This document shows positions 25,103 to 36,289 of a stretch of 64,000 nucleotides of DNA, piece after piece. Position numbers and translations under genes: made by a program. The stretch's first letter is position 1; each line of letters starts with the position of its first letter. Origin of the DNA: Roseisolibacter agri (GTDB lineage: Bacteria > Gemmatimonadota > Gemmatimonadetes > Gemmatimonadales > Gemmatimonadaceae); assembly GCF_030159095.1 (NCBI RefSeq), contig NZ_BRXS01000001.1, positions 186,001 to 250,000 of the forward strand. Reading direction: 5' to 3'. The notes below the pieces were generated by a model that saw only the letters and a program-made list of their open reading frames with translations, was not told where the DNA came from and made no database searches.

Positions 25103-28100
25103 ATGTCCAAGCTCCTGCGCCTCCCCGCGCTTCTGCTGGTGGCCCTGCTCGCGCTGGCGTTCGACGCCTCCGCCGCCGCCGCCCAGAAGGCGCTCGTGTA
25201 CTGCCCGACCGACGAGGTCGAGACGTGCGGCAACGTCGTCGCCGCCCTCAGCTCCACCGGCGCCTATCCCGAGGGCGTCGACAAGGCGTACGACGGCAGC
25301 AACGGCACCGTCGACCTCCGGACGGCCGACCTGTTCGCCTACACCCTGTTCGTCGTGCCCTCGCTGTCGGACGACGAGGAGGGGACGCCGCTCGCGCTGC
25401 TGCGCGATGCGACGGTGGCGGGGCGACTGAAGCTCGCGCTGCTCGGCCGGCGCGCCTTCTACTCCGGCACGCCGGACCTCGGCGCGACCAATCGGCTCGC
25501 GAAGAACGCGCTGATCGTGAACCTCGCGCGCTGGGCGGGCGCGAACTTCGACGCGGTGCGTGGGCCCGGCCTCGTCGTGCTGCAGGACAACTCCGACGTC
25601 GAGGCGACGCGCTACGACTGGGTGCGCGGGCTGACGGGGCTGACCGTGACGGCCGACATCGCGCTGAAGACGTACGCGAGCGTCCGCACGATGACCGCGA
25701 CGGGCATGGCCATCATGTCGAACGGCGGGACGCAGCTCGCCTACGACAACATGGCGTCGTTCGGCTTCTACTTCCCGAGCGGCGCGCCGGGCCTGTCGCT
25801 CGACGCCGTCGGGCAGACGGGGACGTCGGCCGGCGGCCAGGTCGTGCTGGTGACGGCCGAGGGCGCGAACACGGGTGGGGCGACGGTACAGACCGATCGC
25901 AACGACTACGTCCCTGGCAGCATGGTCACGATCACGGGCGCGGGCTTCGCGCCGGGTGAGACCATCAAGATCACGCTGCACGAGGATCCGCTCGTGCACG
26001 AGGATCGCACGCTCTCCGCGACGGCCGATCAGGCGGGCGCGTTCGTCGACACCACGTTCTCGCCCGAAGCCCATCACCTGGGCGTGCGCTTTGTCCTCAC
26101 CGCCACCGGGCAGACCTCTGCGCGGCGGGCGCAGACGACGTTCACCGACGGCAACGTGCAGCTCTTCGTCGCACCGACCGGGTTGGACTACGGCTACCGT
26201 CTCCTCTGGTACGACAACACGACGTGCACCGGATCGCCTGCCGGGCAGTACACCCAGGAATTCCTGCTGAGCCAGAACAGCAGCTGGAGCTTTGAAGGCG
26301 CGGCGATCCAGTTCGTGGCCAATGCCACCTCGACGAATGGGCGGCCGTTCGACAAGTGGACTGCAGAGTCGAAGGACACGGACATCACGTTCAATCAGGC
26401 GAACCGCTCGATCTGCGTTCCGACGAACACCAACAACACGAAGAAGGTCACTGCGAACTTCGGCACCGCCGTCGCGACGAGCGTCGCGGTCGACGCGGCG
26501 ACCGGTACCTACGGCGGGACGACGACCCTCAAGGCGACACTCACTTCGGGGAGTCCCGCCACAGGGGTGAACGGAAAGACCATCACCTTCCGACTGAACG
26601 GGAACTCCGTAGGCAGCGCGACGACGAACGTCTCGGGTGTCGCCACGCTCACCGGCGTGAGCCTGACCGGGATCAACGCGGGGTCGTACGCAGCCGGCAC
26701 GAACACGGGCGTCGCGGCGAGCTTCGTCGGTGACGCGTCGTACACGGCGTCGAGCGGCGGCGCGACGCTCACGGTCGGCAAGGCCGACCAGACCATCACC
26801 TTCGGGGCGCTCGCGGGGAAGTCCTTTGGCGACGCGGCCTTCACGGTGAGCGCGACCGCGAGCTCCGGGCTGGCGGTGAGCTTCAGCGTCGGCAGCACGG
26901 ACAAGTGCACGATCAGCGGCAGCACGGTGACGATCACCGGCGCGGGCAGCTGCACGGTGACGGCGTCGCAGGCCGGCAACACGAACTACAACGCGGCGGC
27001 GTCGGTCCCGCAGAGCTTCAGCATCGCCAAGAAGGCAGCGACGATCAGCCTCTCGGCGCTCAACGCGACGTACGACGGCACTGCGAAGGCGGCGGTGGCC
27101 ACGACGGATCCCGCAGGCCTCGCGGGCGTCGCGATCACGTACGACGGTGTCACGACCGTGCCGACGGCGGCCGGCAGCTACGCGGTCGTCGCGTCGCTGA
27201 CGAACGACAACTACCAGGCGACCAATGCCACGGGCACGCTGGTGATCGGGAAGGCGGCCCCGCTGTTCAGTGGGCTCACGGCTCCCGCGATCACGTTCGG
27301 GACCGCCACGGCGACGGTGACCGGTACCCTCAAGACCACCGGCGGGCTGGTGCCGAGCGGCTCGGTGACGGCGCTCGTGACCACCACCGGCGGCGGCGCC
27401 GCGGTGAGCGGCACGGGCACCATCAACGCGTCGACGGGCGCGTTCTCGATCACCGTGACCAACGCGAACCTGCTCGCCGGCAGCACGACGGGGCACGAGG
27501 TGACGGTCAGCTTCGCGGAGAACACGAACTTCGCGGCGGCGAGCGACAACTCGCTGACGCTCGTCGTCAATCAGGCCACGCAGTCGATCACCTTCACGGC
27601 GCCGACGACGGCGAAGTACGGGGACGCGGATGCGGCCCTGGGCGCGACGGCCAGCTCCGGGCTGACGGTCAGCTACGCGAGCTCGACGACCGGCGTCTGC
27701 ACCATCGTCGACGGCAAGCTGCACGTGGTGAAGGCGGGGAGCTGCACGGTGACGGCCAGCCAGGCCGGCAACACGAACTTCCTGCCGGCGCCGAGCGTCG
27801 AGCGCACCTTCAGCATCGCGAAGGTGCAGGCGACGATCACGCTGACGGTGCCGACGGGGGCGGCGGCGACCTATACGGGCTCGCCGATCGCCGCGACCGC
27901 CGCGGTGGACCCGGCGGGTATCACGGGGCTGTCGGTGACGTACGCGGGGAGCACGACCGCGCCGACGAACGCCGGCACCTATGCGGTGGTGGCCTCGCTC
28001 GTGAACGACAACTACGAGGCGGAGACGAAGTCCGGAAGCCTTACGATCGGCAAGGCGAGCCAGGTGATCAGCTGGGCTACCCCGGCCGCGATCACGTACG

Positions 28101-31100
28101 GCACCACGCTGGCCGGGGTGCTGAACGCGACACTGACCACCGGTGATGGTGCGCTGAGCTACGACAAGGCGACCACCGATGTGCTGCCGGTGGGGGCGCA
28201 CACCCTGACGGTCACGGCAGCCGAGACGCCGAACTACATCGCGACGAGCAAGTCGGTCTCGCTGACGGTCAACAAGGCGCAGGGCTCGGTGAGCATCACG
28301 AGCACCAACCCGGGCACGCTGGCCTACAACGCCACCTATGCGGTGACGACCTCCAAGGTCGGCGACGGCGGCGTGACCCTCTCCGTGGGTGCCACGGATG
28401 CCTGCGAGATCAGCAACGGCACGGTCACGATGAAGGCGGGCGTCGGCAGCTGCACGGTCACGGCGACGCTGGCCGAGGGGGGCAACTATCTCGGTGCCTC
28501 GACCACGCAGACCTTCGCCGCCGCCAAGGCGACGGCGTCGATCACGCTGACCAACCTGAGCCACACGTACAACGGCGCGGCGAAGGCGGCGACGGCGACG
28601 ACCAGCCCCGCCGGTCTCACCGCCGTGACCGTCCGGTACTTCCAGAACGCGACCGAGGTCGCGGCGGCGGACGTGAAGAACGCCGGCAGCTACGTCGTGA
28701 AGGCGACGCTGAGCAACACGAACTACGACGCCCCGGAGGCCACCGAGACGCTGGTGATCGGCAGGGCGGCCGTGACGGCGACGGCAGGGAGCGGCACCGG
28801 GACGTACACGGGCAGCGCGCAGACGCCGTCCGCGTGTGCGGTGACCGGGACCTACACGACCGGCATTAGCTGCGCCAACGACCCGGCCACGGTGGGACCG
28901 AACGTCGGGACGTACACGATCGTGCCGAGCATCACCGGGCCGGCGGCGAGCAACTTCGACGCGACGCCCGTGAACGGCTCGTACGCGATCACCCAGGCGA
29001 CGTCGCAGGTGGTGATCACCTGGGAGAACAGCACGTACAACGGCTCGGCGAACGGTGCGACGGCGACCGTGAAGGATGCGGGCGGCGCGGCGATCGGCGG
29101 GGCGACGGCGACGCTGACGTACTACAGCGGTTCGACGGCGGCCGGCACGGCGCTGAGCGGCGCGCCGACGGCGGCCGGGACGTACACGGTCAGGGCGACG
29201 TTCGCGGGCAACACGAACTACCTGACGTCCTCGGAGACGAAGACGATCACGATCGCGAGGGCGTCGCAGACGATCACGTTCGCGCAGCCGACGAGCCCCG
29301 CGGTCTTCAACAGCAGCTTCACCGTGAACCCCACGGCGACGTCCCCCCTGCCGGTGGCCGTATCGGTGTCCGGCGTGTGTGAGAAGCAGCAGGACGGCTC
29401 GATCAAGATGACCAGCGGCACCGGGAACTGCATCATCACTGCGGCGCAGGCGGGCAACGAGAACTATGAAGCTGCCACCGCCGCGGCGGGCAGCAGCCTG
29501 ACGCGCACGGTGGCGGCCGCGAAGGCCGCGCAGACGATCACGTTCCCCGTGCTCGCCGACACCAAGTACAACGAGGCGGCTCCGGCGCTCGGGGCGACGG
29601 CGACCTCCGGCCTGACGGTCACCTACGGCGCGAGCGGCAACTGCACCGTGAGCGGGAGCACGATCTCGATCACCGGCGCGGGCAGCTGCACGGTGACGGC
29701 GAGCCAGGCAGGCGACGACAACTACGATGCTGCGACCGCGTACGCGGGCAGCGCGCTATCGCGCACCTTCGCCATCGCGAAGGCGACGGCCTCGATCACG
29801 CTGACGAACCTGAGCCATACGTACGACGGCTCCGCGAAGGCGGCGACCGCGACGACCGCGCCCTTGGGTCTCTCGGGCGTCAGCCTGGTCTACAAGCAGA
29901 ACGCGAACGTGGTACAGGCGGCGGACGTCAAGAGCGCCGGCAGCTACACGGTCGAGGCGACGCTGGACAATGCCAACTACCAGCTGGCTGCGCTGAGCAA
30001 CCCGACCATCGCCACGCTGGTGATCAATCAGGCGACGCAAGCGGCGCTGACCCTCACGGGCGTGCCGGCGACGGCGACGTACAACACCAGCTTCAACGTG
30101 ACGCCTGGTGGTGGCAGTGGCACCTCGCAGGTGGTGGTCACCACTGAGGGGGTCTGCACGATCGCGGGCAACACGGTGACGATGAACAGCGGTACCGGCA
30201 CGTGCACCGTGAAGGTCAACCGTGCCGGTGACAACAACTACTTCCCCGCCACGCAGGTCACCGCCTCCGCCACTGCGGCGAAGGCGACGCAGACCATCGC
30301 CGGATTCAACCTCACGTCGTTCACGAAGAAGTTCGGTGATGCACCGTTCAGCGTCGCGGGCGGGGTGACCGGCGGCGGCTCGGGCAACGACGTCCTGTAC
30401 TCGAGCGCGACGCCGAGCAAGTGCACGGTCACGGCGGCCGGTCTGCTCACGATCGTGGAGGCCGGTTCCTGCACGGTGAAGGCGAATCAGGCCGGGAACG
30501 CCAACTACGAAGCTGCGTCCGAGGCGAGCTCCGACCTCAACATCGGCAAGGCGACGCCGACCGTGAGCGTGAGCTGGACGGGCGGGACCTTCGGCGCCAC
30601 GAGCGCGGCCACCGGCTCGGTGTCGGGCGTGGGCGGCGTCAACCTCGGGACCCCGACCTTCAGCTACGAGGGTGTGAGTCCGACGGTCTACGCGGCGAGC
30701 GCCACCGCGCCGACGAACGCCGGCAGCTACAAGGTGACGGCCAGCTTCGCGGCGACCGTGAACTATGAGGCGGCCACGAACACGGCGACGACCACGATCG
30801 CGAAGGCCAGCACGACGACGATCGTGGAGGTCCCGACACCGCCGGTGGTGTACGACGGGACGAACAAGGTCGCGTCCGCGACGGTCACGGGCGCCGCCGG
30901 GTTGAATCAGGGCCTGACGGTCACGTACCAGAAGAAGGATGCGAACGGCGCGTGGCAGGTCAGCGGCACGCCGCGTGACGCGGGCGACTACCGCGCGAGC
31001 GCGAGCTACGCGGAGACCGCGAACTACGGCGCGAGCCAGGACGCGAAGGAGTTCTCCATCGCCAAGGCGCCCCAGACCATCACCTTCGTGCAGCCGACTA

Positions 31101-32761
31101 CCCCGGCCGACTACAACAGCACGTTCACGGTGAGCCCCACGACGACGGCTTCGAATCTCGTCGTTGCGATCGCAGTCTCTGGGGTCTGCGAGACGCAGAC
31201 GGGGAACTCGGTCAAGATGACCAGCGGCACGGGCAACTGCGTGATCACCGCCTCGCAGATCGGCAACGGGAACTACCTCGCCGCTGCTCCGGTGGAGCGC
31301 ACGGTGGCCGCGCGCAAGATCGCGCAGGCCGCGCTCAGCGTCACGGGTCCGACGGCGGGTACGTTCGGTGAGGCGCTTTCGATGAGCGCCACCGGCGGCA
31401 GCTCGATTCACACGGCCAGCTTCACCGCGACCGGCACCGCGTGCTCTATCGCCAGCACTGGCCCGAATGCCGGCAAGCTGGAGATCACGAGCGGCACCGG
31501 CACGTGCGCGCTCACGGCGACGAAGGCCGCCGATGACAACTACAGCCTCATCACGTCCCCGTCGCAGGTCGTCACCATCGCCAAGGCGGCGCTGAACGTC
31601 GAACCGAACCCGAAGACTCCGGATCCGCGCCAGTACAGCGATCCGAACCCCACGTTCGCGCCGAAGTACACCGGGTTTGTCAACGGCCAGACCGACGCGG
31701 TCCTCGACACGAAGCCGACCTGCTCGACGACAGCGGCCGCGATCTCTCCGGAGGCGTCGTACCCGATCACCTGCTCGGGCGGCGCGGACAACGACTACGC
31801 CTTCAGCTACACCGCGGGATCGCTCGGCGTGACGAAGGAAGACATGGTCCTCGACTACACGGGCCAGACCTTCGTCAGCACGAACAGGTCTGGCGGCACC
31901 GCGAGCGCTCAGCTCTCGGTGAGCGTCAGCGAGAGTCAGGACGGCAACCTGGGGTCGGTCCCATGGGCGAGCATCCCGCTGACGGTTCGCTTCTCGGTGT
32001 ACACCACGGACCCGAGCAGCGCCGTCAAGTGCGACGCGCCAGTGTCCGCTAGCGGCTCGGGGGCCGGTACGGCGTCCTGCTCCGTGTCTGGCCTGAAGGA
32101 GGATCAGTACATCGTTCAGGCGGAGCTCCTTAGCAACGCCTTCTACCGGGCGGCCGTCCCGAATGCCGCGCTGACGGCGGTCGATCCGGGCACGGGCTTC
32201 ACGACCGGCGGCGGCTCGATCAACGACCCGAACACCGGCGCGCGCAGCAACTTCGGCTTCACCGCGCGCTTCCTGAAGAACGGCGGCGTGCAGGGGAACA
32301 GCCTCTTCATCTACCGGAAGTCGGCCGACCTTGGTGGCGGCCGGGCGACCGGGACGGTGAACGGTGCGACGGTCTCGGCGCCGAGCGGCACCCGCGACTA
32401 CAACTTCATCATCAAGAGCAACCAGATGTCGGCGCTGACGCAGCGGTGCTCGACGACGACCGGCACGGAGCCCTGCTGGGCGACGTTCACCGGCGGCTCG
32501 AACGTGAAGGCGGTAGACCGCCTGACCGGCATCGAGTACACGCTGTCGGCCGGCTACATCGGCAACCAGCAGCAGTTCCAGATCGACCTGGTCGACAATG
32601 GTGAGCCTGGCTCGACCGATCGCTTCGCGATCAAGGTCTGGACGGCCAGCCAGACGTTCATGCAGGTGGGCACGGCCCGCACGGACATGAACGGTACGCC
32701 GCCGAACGGCACGCAGGTGCAGCTCCTCGGCGGCAATGTCCAGGTGCGACTGAAGCCGTAA
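25103..32761 (+). CDS. Giant secreted MBG-repeat / Ig-like adhesin
   Basis: 2552 residues. A signal peptide (1 to about 28) leads to an N-terminal region of about 220 residues unlike the rest ('KALVYCPTDEVETCGNVV...'). A bacterial Ig-type domain follows near residue 260 ('DRNDYVPGSMVTITGAGFAPGE'). From about 550 to 2250 two unit types alternate: MBG units with YDGT/YNGA motifs ('NATYDGTAKAAVATTDPAGL'), and nine units each with two Cys and a G-x-C-x-[VIL]-x-[AV]...N[YF] motif (GSCTVTASQAGNTNY and variants). The end (about 2369-2552, 'TTGGGSINDPNTGARSNFGFTA') resembles a post-COAP-type domain. Surface adhesion or biofilm use is inferred. A strong terminator follows. Codon use drifts to less GC-rich third positions toward the 3' end. 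Confidence 0.88.
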   Translation: MSKLLRLPALLLVALLALAFDASAAAAQKALVYCPTDEVETCGNVVAALSSTGAYPEGVDKAYDGSNGTVDLRTADLFAYTLFVVPSLSDDEEGTPLALLRDATVAGRLKLALLGRRAFYSGTPDLGATNRLAKNALIVNLARWAGANFDAVRGPGLVVLQDNSDVEATRYDWVRGLTGLTVTADIALKTYASVRTMTATGMAIMSNGGTQLAYDNMASFGFYFPSGAPGLSLDAVGQTGTSAGGQVVLVTAEGANTGGATVQTDRNDYVPGSMVTITGAGFAPGETIKITLHEDPLVHEDRTLSATADQAGAFVDTTFSPEAHHLGVRFVLTATGQTSARRAQTTFTDGNVQLFVAPTGLDYGYRLLWYDNTTCTGSPAGQYTQEFLLSQNSSWSFEGAAIQFVANATSTNGRPFDKWTAESKDTDITFNQANRSICVPTNTNNTKKVTANFGTAVATSVAVDAATGTYGGTTTLKATLTSGSPATGVNGKTITFRLNGNSVGSATTNVSGVATLTGVSLTGINAGSYAAGTNTGVAASFVGDASYTASSGGATLTVGKADQTITFGALAGKSFGDAAFTVSATASSGLAVSFSVGSTDKCTISGSTVTITGAGSCTVTASQAGNTNYNAAASVPQSFSIAKKAATISLSALNATYDGTAKAAVATTDPAGLAGVAITYDGVTTVPTAAGSYAVVASLTNDNYQATNATGTLVIGKAAPLFSGLTAPAITFGTATATVTGTLKTTGGLVPSGSVTALVTTTGGGAAVSGTGTINASTGAFSITVTNANLLAGSTTGHEVTVSFAENTNFAAASDNSLTLVVNQATQSITFTAPTTAKYGDADAALGATASSGLTVSYASSTTGVCTIVDGKLHVVKAGSCTVTASQAGNTNFLPAPSVERTFSIAKVQATITLTVPTGAAATYTGSPIAATAAVDPAGITGLSVTYAGSTTAPTNAGTYAVVASLVNDNYEAETKSGSLTIGKASQVISWATPAAITYGTTLAGVLNATLTTGDGALSYDKATTDVLPVGAHTLTVTAAETPNYIATSKSVSLTVNKAQGSVSITSTNPGTLAYNATYAVTTSKVGDGGVTLSVGATDACEISNGTVTMKAGVGSCTVTATLAEGGNYLGASTTQTFAAAKATASITLTNLSHTYNGAAKAATATTSPAGLTAVTVRYFQNATEVAAADVKNAGSYVVKATLSNTNYDAPEATETLVIGRAAVTATAGSGTGTYTGSAQTPSACAVTGTYTTGISCANDPATVGPNVGTYTIVPSITGPAASNFDATPVNGSYAITQATSQVVITWENSTYNGSANGATATVKDAGGAAIGGATATLTYYSGSTAAGTALSGAPTAAGTYTVRATFAGNTNYLTSSETKTITIARASQTITFAQPTSPAVFNSSFTVNPTATSPLPVAVSVSGVCEKQQDGSIKMTSGTGNCIITAAQAGNENYEAATAAAGSSLTRTVAAAKAAQTITFPVLADTKYNEAAPALGATATSGLTVTYGASGNCTVSGSTISITGAGSCTVTASQAGDDNYDAATAYAGSALSRTFAIAKATASITLTNLSHTYDGSAKAATATTAPLGLSGVSLVYKQNANVVQAADVKSAGSYTVEATLDNANYQLAALSNPTIATLVINQATQAALTLTGVPATATYNTSFNVTPGGGSGTSQVVVTTEGVCTIAGNTVTMNSGTGTCTVKVNRAGDNNYFPATQVTASATAAKATQTIAGFNLTSFTKKFGDAPFSVAGGVTGGGSGNDVLYSSATPSKCTVTAAGLLTIVEAGSCTVKANQAGNANYEAASEASSDLNIGKATPTVSVSWTGGTFGATSAATGSVSGVGGVNLGTPTFSYEGVSPTVYAASATAPTNAGSYKVTASFAATVNYEAATNTATTTIAKASTTTIVEVPTPPVVYDGTNKVASATVTGAAGLNQGLTVTYQKKDANGAWQVSGTPRDAGDYRASASYAETANYGASQDAKEFSIAKAPQTITFVQPTTPADYNSTFTVSPTTTASNLVVAIAVSGVCETQTGNSVKMTSGTGNCVITASQIGNGNYLAAAPVERTVAARKIAQAALSVTGPTAGTFGEALSMSATGGSSIHTASFTATGTACSIASTGPNAGKLEITSGTGTCALTATKAADDNYSLITSPSQVVTIAKAALNVEPNPKTPDPRQYSDPNPTFAPKYTGFVNGQTDAVLDTKPTCSTTAAAISPEASYPITCSGGADNDYAFSYTAGSLGVTKEDMVLDYTGQTFVSTNRSGGTASAQLSVSVSESQDGNLGSVPWASIPLTVRFSVYTTDPSSAVKCDAPVSASGSGAGTASCSVSGLKEDQYIVQAELLSNAFYRAAVPNAALTAVDPGTGFTTGGGSINDPNTGARSNFGFTARFLKNGGVQGNSLFIYRKSADLGGGRATGTVNGATVSAPSGTRDYNFIIKSNQMSALTQRCSTTTGTEPCWATFTGGSNVKAVDRLTGIEYTLSAGYIGNQQQFQIDLVDNGEPGSTDRFAIKVWTASQTFMQVGTARTDMNGTPPNGTQVQLLGGNVQVRLKP

Positions 32762-32786
32762 GGCAGTCCGCACGGCGAGTGTGATG

Positions 32787-32819
32787 AAAGGCTCGCTGGC
32801 ACTGGGCCAGCGAGCCTTT
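32787..32819 (+). terminator. Strong intrinsic terminator after the adhesin gene
   Basis: AAAGGCTCGCTGGC (32787-32800) pairs perfectly with GCCAGCGAGCCTTT (32806-32819) around a 5-nt loop, ending in TTT. It is a 14-bp stem placed 25 bp after the stop and would work in both directions. Confidence 0.85.
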
Positions 32820-33070
32820 CGCCGTGCCGCCTGCGGCGTTCGGAGCGGCGTGTGAGACCAGGTATGAAGGTATTGTCACGAACCTTCTTGCCTTGCTGAG
32901 GCGTCATACAAAGCACGTCCGGCGCGAGACATGGCGCGTTCGCCATCTGGCCGGAAAGTGTGTCCGGCATCACATTTAGCCGTGCTAGCGCGTGGCTCCC
33001 ACGCGACCAGCCTCCTGCACGTCGGCCCGCCCCCCTCCCGCGGACGCCGACCGCCCTAGAGCTTCTGTCG
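32820..33070 (+). promoter_or_regulatory. Non-coding region upstream of the phosphorelay operon
   Basis: No gene is visible in these 250 bp. The part 32860-33000 is clearly less GC-rich than the genes and holds a GAAGGT..AACCTTC hairpin (about 32870-32890), an ATGGCG/CGCCAT hairpin (about 32930) and promoter-like TACAAA (about 32909). The operon promoter should lie here; I cannot assign it with certainty. Confidence 0.35.
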
Positions 33071-33757
33071 ATGGCCAAGCTACTGGTAGTCGAGGACGAT
33101 CGGATGTTCGCGGAGCTGATCCGCCACGCGCTGCGCGAGGAAGGTCACCTCGTGGACGTCGCGACGGACTGCGCCGAAGCCCGCGCCACGACGTCGGAGC
33201 ACGCCTACGACGGCATCCTCCTCGACGTCTCGCTGCCCGACGGCAGCGGCCTCACCCTCGCGCGCGAGCTGCGCCAGGAAGGCAGCGAGACGCCGATCCT
33301 CATGATCACGGGCAACGACGGCAAGCGCGACGTCGTCCAGGGGCTCGACGCCGGCGCGGACGACTACCTGACCAAGCCGCTCGACGACGAGATCCTCAAG
33401 GCCCGCGTGCGCGCCCTCGTGCGACGCCGCGAGCCGCGCGGGATCGAGACGCTGTCGTTCGGCGGCATCGTCATCGACCGGGCGATGCGGCGCGCCACGA
33501 TCGACGGGCACCGCGTCGCGCTCGCGCCGCGCGAGTTCACGCTCCTCGCCTTCCTCGTCCAGCACGCCGAGCAGATCGTCACGCGCAGCGAGCTCCTCGA
33601 GAAGGTGTGGGACCTGACGCTCGACCCCGGCTCGAACGTCGTCGACGTGCACGTGGCGCGGCTGCGCGGCAAGCTCCGCGAGCACCACGCGAAGCCGACG
33701 CTCGTCACGGTGCGCGGCACCGGCTACGTGCTGACGCTCGGCCCGTCGGAGGAGTGA
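33071..33757 (+). CDS. OmpR/PhoB-family response regulator
   Basis: 228 residues. The receiver domain (1-120) has the acidic pair Glu8/Asp9 with Asp10, phospho-acceptor Asp52 (ILLDVSLPDG) and Lys in YLTKPLDD. The C-terminal winged helix (about 128-223) has 'LAPREFTLLAFLVQHAEQIVTRSELLEKVWD' and 'NVVDVHVARLRGKLREH', typical of OmpR DNA-binding domains. It is the DNA-binding output of the operon. The ATG at 33071 matches the family start exactly. The Hpt gene follows after 4 bp. Confidence 0.93.
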   Translation: MAKLLVVEDDRMFAELIRHALREEGHLVDVATDCAEARATTSEHAYDGILLDVSLPDGSGLTLARELRQEGSETPILMITGNDGKRDVVQGLDAGADDYLTKPLDDEILKARVRALVRRREPRGIETLSFGGIVIDRAMRRATIDGHRVALAPREFTLLAFLVQHAEQIVTRSELLEKVWDLTLDPGSNVVDVHVARLRGKLREHHAKPTLVTVRGTGYVLTLGPSEE

Positions 33758-33761
33758 CGGC

Positions 33762-34163
33762 GTGATCCAGGGGACCGCCGGCGCGGTCGACGCCACCCCG
33801 GCGACCGCGGCGCTCGAGGGGCAGGACGCGATCGACCGGCTGCGGCGCTTCGGCGGGGATCGGCTGGCGCGCGAGATGATCGCGCTGTTCGCCGACTCGG
33901 TGCCGGAGCGCTTCGCCGCCGCCCGGACGGCGCTGGTCGCCGCCGACACCGAGACGCTGGTGCGCACGATGCACGGCCTCAAGTCGTCGAGCGCGCAGCT
34001 GGGCGGCACCGGCGCCGCGCGGCTGTGCGCCGAGGTCGAGCACGCGGCGCGCGCCGAGCAGCTGTTCGGGCTCGCGCCCGCGATCGACCGCGCGGAGCAG
34101 GCGGTGCACGAGCTGGTCGCGTGGCTCGTGCACGCGCTGCCTCCAGACTCGGGCGTGCGATGA
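33762..34163 (+). CDS. Stand-alone Hpt (histidine phosphotransfer) protein
   Basis: 133 residues. 'LVRTMHGLKSSSAQLGGTGAARLCAEVEHAAR' is the Hpt four-helix-bundle motif with phospho-His71. It carries phosphate between receiver domains and has no catalytic part. The start is a GTG 4 bp after the preceding stop. It lies between two receiver genes and upstream of a kinase, as expected of the middle member of a phosphorelay split into separate proteins. Confidence 0.9.
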   Translation: MIQGTAGAVDATPATAALEGQDAIDRLRRFGGDRLAREMIALFADSVPERFAAARTALVAADTETLVRTMHGLKSSSAQLGGTGAARLCAEVEHAARAEQLFGLAPAIDRAEQAVHELVAWLVHALPPDSGVR

Positions 34164-34170
34164 GCGCACG

Positions 34171-34548
34171 ATGAAGGTCCTCGCGGTCGTCGAGGACAAC
34201 GCCGACAACCGCCTGCTCGTGCGCGCGCTGCTGGGCCACCTGTACCACGTGCGGGAGTACGTGAACGGGAGCGACGCCCTGGCCGCGTTCGGGCGCGGGG
34301 AGGTGCCGGACATCGTCCTCATGGACATCTCGCTGCCGGGCATCAGCGGGCTGGACGTGCTGCTGCGCATGCGGGCCGACGAGCGGCTGGCGGAGCTGCC
34401 CGTCGTCGCGCTCACCGCGCACGCCATGGACGGCGACCGGGCGGCGCTGCTGGAGGCCGGCTTCGACGAGTACGTCGCGAAGCCCATCTTCGACGAGACG
34501 GTGCTGCTGCGCGCGATCGAGCGGGCGCTGCGGCGCGTCGGCGGCTAG
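34171..34548 (+). CDS. Single-domain response regulator (CheY/Spo0F-like)
   Basis: 125 residues made only of a receiver domain: 'VLAVVEDNADNR', phospho-acceptor Asp52 in IVLMDISLPG, 'PVVALTAHAM' (switch Thr) and Lys in VAKPIFDE. There is no output domain, so it is a phosphate carrier or acts by binding. The 7-bp gap before it and 8-bp gap after it put it in the same transcript as the Hpt and kinase genes. The 'VEDNADNRLLVRALL' start is common among receivers used in His-Asp-His-Asp relays. Confidence 0.92.
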   Translation: MKVLAVVEDNADNRLLVRALLGHLYHVREYVNGSDALAAFGRGEVPDIVLMDISLPGISGLDVLLRMRADERLAELPVVALTAHAMDGDRAALLEAGFDEYVAKPIFDETVLLRAIERALRRVGG

Positions 34549-34556
34549 CGCGTCCC

Positions 34557-35975
<1,419 letters not shown>

Positions 35976-36203
35976 GCGCGCTGCGCGCGTGGCGAGCCCC
36001 GAGGTCCCTCGCGGTGCGCTGCGCGCACACTCGGGACGACAGTGATGTATGGGCGGGAAGGGCGCGGGCGCGCGAAGGCGACCGGTGATCGCAGCAAGGA
36101 GACTCACGCGCAGCGGTGAGGCTCCGCAGCGGCCGCGATCACTGGGAGCCGCAGCACGCCCATGCCACCCCGTCGCGGCGCACGAATCCACACCCCGAAA
36201 GCA
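35976..36203. other. Intergenic region between the convergent kinase and DUF4382 genes
   Basis: No gene is seen. It contains an imperfect GCGCGCTGCGCGC-type dyad (about 35977-36030) and a GTGATCGC/GCGATCAC pair (about 36084-36140) around GC-rich arms, so it can fold, but nothing identifies a function. A terminator follows at 36204. Confidence 0.4.
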
Positions 36204-36240
36204 CGAGCGCCGGCCCCTCGGGAGAGGGAGCCGGCGCTCG
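36204..36240. terminator. Bidirectional terminator hairpin between convergent genes
   Basis: CGAGCGCCGGC (36204-36214) pairs with GCCGGCGCTCG (36230-36240). The inside CCCTC-GGGA-GAGGG extends the stem, giving 16 bp with one bulged A and a GGGA loop. It separates the kinase gene from the DUF4382 gene. Confidence 0.7.
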
Positions 36241-36289
36241 ACGCGCTGGGGAGCGCGGCGTCTACCACCAGATCTGGACCACGGTCGGC

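Noticed and set aside
24344-28564. A 1406-codon open frame on the minus strand across the lipoprotein and adhesin genes
   Set aside because: It is antisense to genes with clear signal peptides and domains, is Arg/Gly/Asp-rich without any motif, and is what very GC-rich DNA yields by chance.
26760-31860. Repeats that might suggest a CRISPR or satellite array
   Set aside because: They are degenerate, in frame and encode MBG and Cys-pair units; there are no equal spacers.
29756-32773. A 1005-codon minus-strand open frame opposite the adhesin
   Set aside because: Same reason; composition is low-complexity and it mirrors the repeats of the real gene.
36204-36240. Terminator hairpin as another member of the repeat family
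   Set aside because: It is only 37 bp, has different sequence and lacks the shared ends and core.
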